Below, piece by piece: positions 29,401 to 38,720 of a stretch of DNA of 64,000 nt (positions within the stretch are counted from its first letter, which is position 1; every line of letters begins with the position of its first letter). The notes under the pieces were generated by a model. It worked only from the letters and a program-made list of their open reading frames with translations. It ran no database searches and was not told the origin of the DNA. Source of the stretch: Oryzias latipes. Lineage: Eukaryota; Chordata; Actinopteri; Beloniformes; Adrianichthyidae. The DNA lies in the NCBI RefSeq assembly GCF_002234675.1, contig NC_019866.2, positions 19,575,311 through 19,639,310 of the forward strand. Reading direction: 5' to 3'. The position numbers and the translations under genes are program-made.

Positions 29401-31988
29401 GCGTTCCACAGGTCCTGTATTTTGCTGCTGAAATGTGAGAGTTTGATTCCATCAGACTCTGAAGCTTTAGACAGGATGATGCTCTTCAGTTCTTGGACGC
29501 TCTCACTGTAACCTGGATTTGGAGGAGCCATTGGTGGACTTCCCTCCCACAGCTGGGCAAAGTATTTCACATCTTTTTGCACATCAAATGCAATAATATC
29601 ACTGAAACATTCAGCTTCACATCCTTCCTCTTTGGCAGCTAGTTGAGCCATCTTGTCCAGTTTCTCCTGCAGTCGTCTCTTTCCGTCCATGTTTTTCTCT
29701 ACAGCTGTGACATCTGTAACATTCTGGTGAACAAACACACAACTTGGAGAAAGCTGAACTTTCTTCATCCTCATGACAGCCTGAACAACAATCTGAAGCA
29801 GGTCCTGCATCTCAGCTGGATTCTCACCAAAAATGTTGATCAGCGTCATGTTTCCCAAACCAACAACAAATGTTGCCAGTTCATTGTCGTGGTGAAGAGT
29901 GTTTGAACCTTCCAGCTCAAGAGCTCTTAGTCCTTCAGTGTCCACGACTAGAATATAGTCAAACTTGAATTCTTTCTTGATTTCCTCTGATAATTTGACC
30001 AGCTGCATGTATGCACCCTTGGTGCACCTGCCTGCACTCACAGCAAACTGCAGTCCAAACATGGCATTCAGCATTGTTGACTTTCCACTGCTTTGAACGC
30101 CCAAAACTGACAACACAAAAACTCTCTGGTCACTCAGTTTCTTAATGACTTCCTGTAAAAGACCAGAGATCCAAGTTAAAGGCAGGTGAACTGCATCACC
30201 ATCCATCAACTCCAGAGATATCATCAGATCTGCAGCCAGCTCAGGGTATTTATCCCATTCAGTGTGTGTGCAGTGTGTTTGTTTCTTTAGAGATTGATGG
30301 GCTTCATAGATCTGGGCCATTTCTCTGAAGATGTGCTCCAAACCAAAGTTTGCTGCCTGCAGATTATTTGATATTTCTTCAAGTTCAGCTTGTTTGGATT
30401 TTAACTGATCAAATTTGTCATGTTTCTTTAAATCCAAGACCTCTGACCACTTTTCATCATAGTTTTTGAGAATTGCAGAGAGATCCTTTGAGGAGAGTTC
30501 ATCTATCAGGATCTGAGTCCATTTCAGGAAGTATTCTTTGTCTTTCTGTTCCAAACGCATGAGGCTGTCAGTGAATGATTTCATCAGTTCACTACAGGAA
30601 GCAGCACATTGCTTCTGTCGGATTTGCATCAGTTGCTGATCTTTCTGACTTTTTTCTTCCTCAATGTTTCCTCTGAGGCAGAATGTTTCTTTTTTTGTTC
30701 TGCACCACTCATGCCAAAGTTGACCTTGACAAGGAAGAAAAGTATCTTTGATCCTGTAAACATCCATGTCCTGAATCAGCTTTACTATGTTCATGGCAGC
30801 AGATATTCCATTTTGACAGACTGTGTCATCTTCATCCACTCTGACTCCAGTGATCTTGGACATCAACTCAAGCTTGAAGGATTTGTTTGATCCAGACAAA
30901 ATCTGTCTAATGATTCCTTTGAGTTCCTCAGAAATATCAGATTGACTTCTGTCTTTCAGTCCTACTTTGTATTTTTGTGGTTTGATCTCAACAGCACCAC
31001 AGTCGTTATCAGCAGTGAGAACAATCAGAGGATTTGGAGATCCAAAAAGGGTGGAAACAACTTTAGAATTTTCCTGACCTTTTTCCACAGCTGGTACAAG
31101 AACAACTAAGACTGAAGATATTTCCGTCAGTATTTCTCGTTGTTTTTCCATCAACAGAGAATCTCCATGAAGATTACAGAAGGCAATGCAGTCAGAGAAT
31201 GAATCATTGCCTTTTCCAGCTGGACAGTACCAGGCAATCTCTACAACCTCATCCATCACATGACGAGATTTGGTGTTTCTTTGACAGTTTCTGTGGAAGA
31301 AGGTGTTGTGACGGTCGTTGATCAAAGTGTTCATGAGCTGAGATTTGGACTGAGACAGTGAACCCAGACGGAAGAAAGACACCACTGGAGTTTCAGCTTT
31401 GCAGATTGGCAGACTCTTGATGGTGACAGTCTTTGAATTATCTTTAATTTCAGTTTTCTTCCAGGTTTTCCTTATTTGTCTGAATGTCCACAGAGGACAC
31501 TCAATATCTGCTGCAGCAAGATCAGGAACAAGCAGAGGTAAGGCGTATTGACACTGTGACAACTTTGTGATCATGTTTTGCTTCAGGAAGTTGTCTGAGC
31601 AGTGAAATACAACCATCTGAACATCCATGGGGTGGACAAGATTCTGTTTGGACTGATCAGAATGTTCATTTCTGCTAAATAAAGCATATATGTCATCATC
31701 ATCTGTGCTAACAGTCTCAGAAACAGAGAGAGACTGTGAATTCACCTCAGAACTATCTGGTTGAACAGGGATGTATCTGGCTCTGTAATCTAAAGCCATC
31801 AACCTCTGAAGAAAAGCTTGTGCTACATCTTTTTCAGGTGTGTCAGTGATCGGTTTCAAAGGAGGACCAATCTGGAGAAAATCTGCTGGTGAAAACTTCT
31901 GCTGTCGTCTGTGAAGTCTGTTGAACAGGGCTTCAATTTCTTTTTGATGGTTCTTTTGGTGGTTTTCTTCATCAAAAGTCCTTTGTTG
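26460..31988 (-). CDS. Very large interferon-inducible GTPase (VLIG/GVIN-like), giant exon
   Basis: One uninterrupted exon codes for more than 1,840 residues. The first Met is at 31859, but the frame stays open to an acceptor at 31989-31990 and that stretch (EIEALFNRLHRRQQKFSPADFLQIG, in two parts) carries the conserved VLIG lead-in, so the true start is in an exon further right. Counting from the Met, the G domain has a P-loop GVQSSGKST near 586 and switch motif VVDTEGLRA near 638, with FATFVVGLGNMTLINI-like strands after it. Long helical, coiled-coil-like sequence follows. A 263-residue unit (starts near 985 and 1248, FDSVWSxWVEELTxGIKPIED) is repeated in tandem. The C-terminal part has a Cys-rich segment CNCCWERCPFCAAVC. 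VLIGs are dynamin-superfamily GTPases induced by interferon; their exact action is poorly known. A single giant exon is usual for the family. Confidence 0.93.
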   Translation of the reverse strand, partial: QQRTFDEENHQKNHQKEIEALFNRLHRRQQKFSPADFLQIGPPLKPITDTPEKDVAQAFLQRLMALDYRARYIPVQPDSSEVNSQSLSVSETVSTDDDDIYALFSRNEHSDQSKQNLVHPMDVQMVVFHCSDNFLKQNMITKLSQCQYALPLLVPDLAAADIECPLWTFRQIRKTWKKTEIKDNSKTVTIKSLPICKAETPVVSFFRLGSLSQSKSQLMNTLINDRHNTFFHRNCQRNTKSRHVMDEVVEIAWYCPAGKGNDSFSDCIAFCNLHGDSLLMEKQREILTEISSVLVVLVPAVEKGQENSKVVSTLFGSPNPLIVLTADNDCGAVEIKPQKYKVGLKDRSQSDISEELKGIIRQILSGSNKSFKLELMSKITGVRVDEDDTVCQNGISAAMNIVKLIQDMDVYRIKDTFLPCQGQLWHEWCRTKKETFCLRGNIEEEKSQKDQQLMQIRQKQCAASCSELMKSFTDSLMRLEQKDKEYFLKWTQILIDELSSKDLSAILKNYDEKWSEVLDLKKHDKFDQLKSKQAELEEISNNLQAANFGLEHIFREMAQIYEAHQSLKKQTHCTHTEWDKYPELAADLMISLELMDGDAVHLPLTWISGLLQEVIKKLSDQRVFVLSVLGVQSSGKSTMLNAMFGLQFAVSAGRCTKGAYMQLVKLSEEIKKEFKFDYILVVDTEGLRALELEGSNTLHHDNELATFVVGLGNMTLINIFGENPAEMQDLLQIVVQAVMRMKKVQLSPSCVFVHQNVTDVTAVEKNMDGKRRLQEKLDKMAQLAAKEEGCEAECFSDIIAFDVQKDVKYFAQLWEGSPPMAPPNPGYSESVQELKSIILSKASESDGIKLSHFSSKIQDLWNALMNENFVFSFKNTQEISVYRKLEVQYGSWTWTLRSEMLTIQNQLHPQIENGQLNNIELSDLSKRMSRKYEEIKTEITDYFENDTDKELLVQWRGRFENKIKDFHQELLTGLKRKLDEVIQQKKACKKLEEKKTDFENQLLQKSKDRAHTLREIQIDEEELQMQFDSVWSHWVEELTTGIKPIEDINLEEDQFNVLQSLGFEWTLCDELKSSEKYKKLPEKGNYSKYINFKMSQKRKTALNYVEEVMKLKSRLLSHEDQEQIRSFIKDVQQKSLKIIQSKPVTKTGYTSTYLHEVAKTVQENVTELESKMKITFKKEFTVDLLLFVFHMTAGWILQSHKQYKDNNDAVKVLNRKKNEYFSIFNNFCRGSSSVVVFGEIICEKLKVSAVEAVCNQTAVDLAGELRKKIEELTHKLRKTKIDEMELKRQFDSVWSDWVEELTSGIKPIEDIHLEEDQFAVLQSLGFEWTLCDKLIKTGKYKKLPEKGNYSKYFFFKMSQKFKAAWNKLGEKINLKSEPLSHEDQEQIRSFIEDVQQKSLKIIQSKPVSTQGYTSTYLHEVAKTVQENVTELESKMKITFKKEFTVDLLLFVLHMTAGWILKSHKQYKDNNDALTYLNRKKDEYFTISSSFCKGSSSVEVFGEIICENLKVSAVEAVCNQTAVDLAGELRSNVPAFNGNRLKLEKHVLKDLAEKEDFNRYITYIRNPREQVENFIREQVKTYISVENKDKAQKILQKNVDDIQKLISQSFFEATEKFKTEKGEINMWMKEFSSLLSCKLTLDTISCQNFTDVNDLDFLRDEIEKGLQTITKEMKELPVDEVMKYRQKPDDILIEQLCNCCWERCPFCAAVCINTIKDHSPEKHSVPFHRPSGVEGWHRKGTVDLVIDFCTTLVASDRSFYPSRESEKRIPFKQYQTAGGKYASWSITADGSTLKYWKWFVCRFQKELEDYYKLKFQGGGKIPSEWRKYSKEEALESLNEMSSL
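27484..29061 (-). repeat. Tandem 789-bp duplication inside the VLIG exon
   Basis: The coding sequence repeats with a period of 789 bp (263 codons). For example TCTCCAAACACC is at 27484 and 28273, followed by CAACAGACGAGCTTCC in both. The copies remain very alike, especially over GYTSTYLHEVAKTVQENVTE and the following LLLFVxHMTAGWIL segment, and the period keeps the frame. The outer limits given are approximate. Confidence 0.85.
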
Positions 31989-32511
31989 CTAATTTGATGA
32001 AGAAAAAACATTTTGAAATTAAAAAAAGAATAATAGTCTTTTGGTTTAATGTATAGAACAAATGCTTTTCAGTCTTTGTTCTTAAAAAAAATGCCAATTA
32101 TGCATTATTTAAAAATGTTCTTTTGTAAGAAGTGTTAAAGAAATTAAGTATAAAAAGCATGGAATTAAAATAAAGAGATTGACAAAATCTTGGAACAAAA
32201 AACAAAAACAAAAAGGAAAAACTGAAGTTAGTAGAGAAGAGAATAAAAATCTTGCTGAACTTTTTGATTGTTGTCTGACCTTTGTTGTGTTTCCACTTCT
32301 TCCTATATTAGAGAAACCTGCAGAACCAGAATTAATGATCAGTTTTAAAACACTCAGGGATTTTTAACTAAGAAATACATCAACCACAAATTTGGAAATC
32401 AAGTATGTAAAGCAGTGTAAAAAAGTAACGATAGCAACATTGTTTTTATTTGCATTCTTCCTTAAAAAGTATTTTAAATTAGCTAGAAGTCTCTCAGCTA
32501 AGAAGATAAGA
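31989..32511. other. Intron upstream of the VLIG giant exon
   Basis: On the minus strand an acceptor (ATCAAATTAG, then CAACAAAGG) starts the giant exon at 31988. The sequence to the right is AT-rich with no other exon recognised before the LINE at 32512. Confidence 0.55.
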
Positions 32512-34020
32512 TCAGGAGTTCAGTTTCGATAGTAAGGCTTTTTCATCCATCCATCCATCCATCTTCCTCCAATTATCTGGGACGGGTCGCGGGGGCAGCA
32601 GTCTAAGCAGAGATGCCCAAAATTCCCTCGCCCCGCCGACTTCCTCCAGCTCCACTAGGGGGACCCTGAGGCGTTCCCAGGCCAGCCGAGAGACGTAGTT
32701 TCGCCAGCGTGTCCTGGGTCTTCCCCGGGGCCTACACCCAGTGGGACATGCCCGGAACACCTCCCCAGAGAGGCATCCAGGAGGCATCCGCACTAGATGG
32801 CCGAGCCACCTCAACTGGCTCCTTTCAATGTGGAGGAGCAGCAGTTCTACTCCGAGTTCTCCACTGGTGACCGAGCTTCTCACTCTATCTCTAAGGGAAC
32901 GCCCAGCCACCCTACGGAGGAAACTCATTTCAGCAGCATTTTATTCGGAAACTCGTTCTTTCTGTCATGACCCAGAGCTCATGACTATAGGTGAGTATTG
33001 GAACCAAGATTGACCGATAAATTGAGAGCTTTGCTTTTTTGCTCAGCTCTCTCTTCACCACATCGGACCGTTACAGCGACTACATAACTACGGACGCTGC
33101 TCCGATACGCCTGTCAAACTCAGAGGAAAATCCTGTGGTCCCCAAACCAGACCCCTTTTGGCCCCTGCCTGCGCCTAGAAATTCTGTCCATAAATAATAT
33201 GAACAGAACCGGTGTTAAAGGGCAGCCCTGCCGGAGTCCAACATGTACCGGAAACAAGTCTGACTTACTGCTGGCTATGCGAACCAGAACCGGACAGCCC
33301 TCAGTAAGGCTCCCCGAACCCCATACTCCCAGAGCACCCTCCACAGGATACTACTTGATGCCTTCTCCAAATCCACAAAACACACAAGGACTGGATGAGC
33401 GTGCTCCCACGAACCCTCCAGCACCCTAAAGAGGGTGTGGTGCTGGTCCACTGTTCCACAACCAGGACAGACACAGAACTGTTGTTCTTGGATCTGAGGT
33501 TCGACTATCGGATGGACTTTCCTCTAGTACCCTGGCATAGACTTTCCCAGGGAGGCTGAGGAGTGTGGTTCCCCGGTAGTTGGAACTCCCCGTGAACTGC
33601 CAGCTTAACGTGGTGGGGGAGTTTGAGAGCTTGAGTGATCCCAGGAGCTAAACTGTCTGGGCCTTAAGCCCCTGGTAGGGTCTCCCATGGCAGACAGGTC
33701 CTGGGTGACAAGTCAGACAAAGAGCGGTTCAGAAGACTCTGATGAAGATTAAAACCCAGGACCCAATTACGTCGCCCGGATAGGCGTCACCGGGGCCCCA
33801 CTCTGGAGCCAGGCCTGGGGTTGGGGCTCGCAGGCGAGCGCCTGGGGACCGGGGCTCTTCCCACAGACCCCTGTTGGGCTCAGCCCGAAGGACCAACGTG
33901 GCACCACTCTCCCATGGGTCGACCACCCGTAGGAGACCTAAAAAGGGGCTGATGCAATGTGGTTTGGGTGGGAGTAGAAGGCAGGTGCCATGGCGGCCCA
34001 AATCCCGGCCATGGAACTTG
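32512..34020 (-). pseudogene. Non-LTR retrotransposon, reverse transcriptase and C-terminal part, decayed
   Basis: Minus-strand pieces in order: a frame rich in GWGxVxGxR-type residues (34001-33729), then LRQGCPLTPVLFILFMDRIS (33344-33120) from the reverse transcriptase palm. A C-terminal frame follows (32928-32512) with RWLGHLVRMPPGCLSGEVFR and RPRGRPRTRWRNYVSRLAWE. It ends in a CCATC microsatellite (32547-32562), as these LINEs do. Between about 33345 and 33720 the reading frame is broken by indels. The C-terminal arginine-rich and RLAWER motifs are typical of an abundant fish LINE whose clade I cannot settle by eye. It lies within or beyond the first introns of the VLIG gene. Confidence 0.8.
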
Positions 34021-34145
34021 GCTTAAGGCCAAAAATGGAGAAAATAAAGAAAACAGAACACACTAATGTAAATGAAACTCACAATATGGGCTTAATTCAA
34101 CCAACAAGTTAAAAAATGCATTCCTGAACTTTAAGAGAAGGCCAA

Positions 34146-34670
34146 GTGGGATTTGTCAGACTTTCTGTTCACTGCACAACGAGTGGCTTTAACAACAGAC
34201 ACTCATTGCTTGCAAGTAATTTCTACATTACAATAACTGTGCATTACAATTCTCCAGACTGGTTAATGAAATATTATTTCCTGCATGTGTCCACATGTGT
34301 GTTTCACAAGACATACACCATCACATCCCACAGCTCTCTGGTTAGAACGCACGCTCATCCTGCCCAGGCCTGTATCATGGAAGACCATGGCTGGAATATT
34401 CAGCAAACTTTGATGCAATCTTTTGATGCAATCTTTTGTTTCCCATGTCGTAAATTTGTGGGGAACAATGGATCACAAAACAGGGATTTAATAATTGGAA
34501 AACTGCACTAGAAAAAGACAAGGGACTCAAAAAGCATGCATCAAGTCAATGCCATATAAAAATGAAAAAAGAAAAAAAAACCTGGTCTGAACTGTCCCAA
34601 AGAGAAGTCACATGAGAAACCATTAGTAATCAATAAGAGCCCAATAAAGTACAGTTCCTTGGGGTAAATG
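34146..34670 (+). pseudogene. Fragment of a TTF-type zinc finger hAT transposase (or ZMYM-like) gene
   Basis: The plus strand encodes QSFDAIFCFPCRKFVGNN and, after a stop, remnants like KTRDSKSMHQ. This resembles the FCFPCRxF zinc finger at the N-terminus of hAT-type transposases and their domesticated relatives. Frame breaks show it is dead. No inverted ends were found. Confidence 0.5.
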
Positions 34671-34759
34671 AACTTGTTTTTTTTTAACTTGTACTGTCCA
34701 AAAACTGAGCAAACAGATGAGAGGTCAAGGCCTCATAGGTTTTACTATTACAAAAAGAG

Positions 34760-35344
34760 GTAATGAGTCTTTGGATGACCAGGGTGTAAATTTGTATGAA
34801 CCCTTTTTTATTTGTTTATTATTTTTTTATTTTATTTGTTAAATTTAGTGTTTTAAGTATATATACATATTCTTTTTACTAAAGGGGAGGGAGAGGGGGA
34901 AAGTGTGTGTGTGTGTGTGTGTGGGTAAAAGAAAAATAAATTTAGAGGGAGGGGGAGAAAGTGAGGGGATACAAGTGCCAAGTTGCTAATTTGAAAAGGT
35001 TATTATTTTAAGATGTGAAACATTTAGAGTTTGGGACATGCAAGGACTTTATAATGAAACCATATTGATAAATCCTCACAGACCTTACGCCAGAAGGTTT
35101 GGACAGGTGAACAGAACCACATGGCGTGCGTATAGTCGTCTATGTAGTTACCTTTGCACTGTGTGCATATAGCAGTCTGATTGAGACCCCTTTTAAGTAA
35201 CCTTTGTCCTGTGTAGTGAGTTCCATGGAGAAATTCTTTATGATGACAGTGAGACAAATGTTTTTCAACAGTTTTATATTGAGACACATTTTTCTTTTTA
35301 TTGTCTAGGGATAAACTTATCATCACTTTTATGTTGTCTTCCAT
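34760..35344 (-). pseudogene. L1/Tx1-like LINE C-terminal fragment
   Basis: The frame 35344-35024 contains GLNQTAICTQCKGNYIDDY then THAMWFCSPVQTFWRKV, the Cys-x2-Cys and His/Cys knuckle typical of the end of L1-like ORF2 proteins. The sequence after the stop is a pyrimidine and GT-rich 3' UTR (GT repeat near 34902-34923), fitting a 3' LINE end. Confidence 0.7.
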
Positions 35345-38106
35345 CCTCTTTCATTTATGAAGATATTTTCTCTCAGTAGAGTTTGATTTTCTTTTTTTTT
35401 TTATATCTCAATTCGCTTTTAAACTGCTAGATTATGATTTTGAATTTTTTCCTTCTTTACTGAGGAAGAGAACACATTTTTCTCCCCCGACATCATCAAT
35501 ACACACTGTTTCTGCTAAACAACAAATTCATACTGTTATCATTTCCTGTTCTGTGAATTAAAGATGTTAATGAATTTCCATTGTGACTGAAAGCTCCTTC
35601 AACTCAGCTCCAAACATTATGAAGCAGCCATTTACTTTATCATTCCAAATTAAATCTTACTTGTGATGATTCCTTCTTCACAGAGAGGTTTGTGCTTCAT
35701 CTTTTCTTCTTTTTATCAGCTTTCAGAAACTGCAGCATGGAAGCTTGATTTTGGAGACCAGAATCTACCATTATGACTTTGACAGTAAACTTTATTTATT
35801 AACTTTAAATCTTCACCATGTTTAATTACCTTCACCATTTGCATCCTCAGATTCGCTCTGATCTCCTCTTGGTGTTCGGTTATTGACTTCCTCTATTTAC
35901 GCATTGTACATATCTGTAAATAGAAATACGCACATCATCAGGTGTTGTAATAAAGGGGTGGGATTGGACAAGATTTCTCTTCAACCCACTCCTTTTCAAG
36001 CACACTGTACTGCTTTATTTGTCTATTTTAAACGTCTGTGTTTGTTTTTTATTTGTGTTTGAAAAAAAAAGAAACTTAAACTTTCCATTTCACCTTCAAA
36101 GGATTTTAAAAAGTTTAAGTACAACAGTTTAACTTTATACCAATAAATAGGAAAACGGCAGAGAATCTCAAGTTTGCATAATATTGTGTGAATATTTGCT
36201 TCTGGGTTTGCAAAAGTCTTTTTAGAGACTTAAAAACCTTGTTTTAGGAACATTTGGATTCAACATTAAAACATTGAGTTCCTTTTATGCTGTTGCTGGG
36301 TAATAAATTCTGTCCATCTTTATGCTTCATTAGTCACCGTGAACAAAGCTGTCTGTTTTACTCATTTGTCTTACTTTATGATACATTTATTAAGTTGTGT
36401 TTTTCTGTTGCATGCTGGTGTCATCTCAGAGAAATGAAATCCTGCTGTTTGTAAAGAAAAAACAAGATGTGGAGAAGATTATTCTCATTTTTCTGTGATG
36501 CTGCTTTTGTATTAAAATGTTTTGGCCAATGTTAAAAATAAGTCCTGCCCTTTGACCCTTCTTCTCAGAGGGTCTAAGGGGAGGAATTATTAGGGATGCC
36601 CAGTTTAGCTTACCGGTAGTCTGTTTAGTTTAGTTAGTTTAGCAATTATCTTTTGAATTTTATGACTTCATTTTCATTATGATTTCATGTTCTTATACAA
36701 TTACCGTTATGAAGCCCATTAAAATGACTATTGTTGTAATATTGGGCTACATAAATAAAAATAAATTAAAATTGAATTTAATTAAACATCTTCAACAAAA
36801 AAAGATCATAGAGAACTTATCAGAATGAGATACAGACTCGAACTGAGCGGGTGGAGGAATCATATTGTGAAGGATAAACCGAAATTTAAATTTGAAAAGA
36901 AAAAAATACAATTTGAAAACAGTATTTTATTTAAAAAATGGTCATTAAAGTCCAGAGAAACACACATGCAGACAGAATTACAGTGACAGAATTTATCCTA
37001 ACTCTGATAACATATTTTTCCACAGAGGTCTGGCAGATTATCTCCAATGTTCTGCAAACTTGAACAATTCAGGAGAATTTCTTACTTTTTTTTTTTTTAC
37101 TGAAGTTCAAAAAATGATGTTTTATGTTGGAAAAAAAATGCGGGGAAAATGTCAAAATCAGACACTCCAAATTGTAAATCTTTGACTTACGTATTGTAAA
37201 GAATTCCTGAATTTTGCAGCTGAAGCAGTCAAATGCCAACACACACAGACTTATACACACACGCATATATTAATACACACAAAAATCAACACATGGACAC
37301 ACTTTACACACACACTCATAGACAGACACAGAAGCACACACAGTCACACACACACACACACACACATTCATCCAGACGTAGGCCTACACACTATTGACAT
37401 CAACTGACAAAGTCTACTTTGATCATTCAGGTCCTTGAAATGCTTTCATTTGTACTCAAATAATGACAATGTTGTAAAAAAAATGTCCCAAGACCTTTAC
37501 TTAAAAGAAAGGTTTAAAGTGTATAACGTACTCTAATTTTTCTTGTAGAAAGCAGAAAAACTGTATAAAAATTATATACATAAGAAATCAGGTCACAACC
37601 AAACACATTCAAATCGTTACCTTGTGCTTGGTTTCTTGTGCAAGCTTGATTTTTCCAGCTCAAACTGTCTGTGTTCTTCTTCTTTCTCTTTCGGTTTTTC
37701 CCATCAGGATTCCCCACAGCGAATCATCCTTTTCCACCTCACTCTTTCATACAAGCTTTCCTTTTAAGGCCATAATAGTGTAAGAGCTGCTAAATTCCTG
37801 TGACGTCATTTCCTGGAAAGCGCAATCCAGTGCTGATCGTTGCATGACTGCTTGCTCTTGTTACCATCCTTGAGCATGTGGAGGTGATTTCTGAAACTCA
37901 TCCCTGAATAAAATTTTATTGGAATAAAGCACTAGCTGAACACTCTTTTAAAATACGTACTTGGCAATTTTTTTAGAAAATATAGCTCTGACTTGATAAA
38001 AAAGAAGAGCTGATGAAACAGAAGTGATACAGAAGATTGCTCTTCTTACATCTTAACCATAAGAGGTCCTGGATGAAAGGGATAAGACAGCTTTATAGAT
38101 AAATAA
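35345..38106. other. AT-rich stretch, no certain gene; one weak exon candidate
   Basis: I see no clear gene. On the minus strand 35830-35892 reads NRTPRGDQSESEDANGEG before a GTAATT donor and could be an upstream exon of the VLIG gene, but its acceptor is poor. Another minus-strand donor (GTAAGA near 35660) follows an ATG. A CA-rich microsatellite lies at 37241-37365, and 36700-36785 looks like the tail of a LINE or SINE. Confidence 0.3.
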
Positions 38107-38445
38107 ATAGATTAATAGATTTACAGCACAAGTTGGATGACATTGTTAAGCCCAAAGCTGAAAGAGCGTTTATTCGATCTGGGAGAAGGTGGATTGAAGA
38201 AGGAGAGCAGAACTCTGCCTATTTTTTCAGGCTGGAGAAATACAAGTCCAATGGTAATTCTATTTCACAATTAAATATTCATGGGGTCATTTCTGATGAT
38301 AAAAATACTACAGCAAAATTGTTCTGGTTTTTATAGTAAACTTTATTCTTCCAACAATTGCTCGTAACTGCTCTACCTTTCTGAACTCTGTCAGTAACAT
38401 TACTCTCTAGTGAGGGAAGCAGACAGAGTCTTTTGTGATGAGGTC
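38107..38445 (+). pseudogene. L1-like LINE, left piece (host of the gypsy insertion)
   Basis: The frame 38133-38336 reads FIRSGRRWIEEGEQNSAYFF, the linker between endonuclease and reverse transcriptase of an L1-like ORF2. Further on, [11 protein letters not shown] (just before 38445) continues directly into ISLNEVTDA after the gypsy element (41587 on), proving one LINE was split by the insertion. A stop and frame changes show it was already dead or decayed since. Confidence 0.8.
38413..38445 (+). repeat. 33-bp LINE flank, first copy
   Basis: AGGGAAGCAGACAGAGTCTT and the next 13 bases up to AGGTC (38441-38445) recur at 41286-41318. The AGGTC is the left target duplication of the gypsy element. 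Confidence 0.9.
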
Positions 38446-38708
38446 TGTTACGTGAACCAACGGAGGAACCCAAGTGCAGGAACGACAACGAGTCGGCGTA
38501 ACGTAGAAAACAGGCTTTTAATGCCAAGAGCACACTTGAACATGAGCATGAACGAAAACGCTGCGACAACCACAGAACAAACAGAGCAGCTTAAGAAGGG
38601 AACCTAATCAAAGAGAACATGAGCACCAGCTGTGAAAACACCGGGGACAGGTGAGGGAGGAGGAGCCAGCAGGAGGGTTGCAGCTGAGCAGCAGGGCCAT
38701 CCATGACA
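38446..38708 (-). repeat. 3' LTR of the truncated gypsy element
   Basis: 263 bp, apparently identical to 41319-41581. The polypurine tract borders it. Confidence 0.9.
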
Positions 38709-38720
38709 GAACCCCCGTCC

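Noticed and set aside
26781..30890. Several plus-strand frames across the VLIG exon
   Set aside because: Antisense shadows of the long coding exon.
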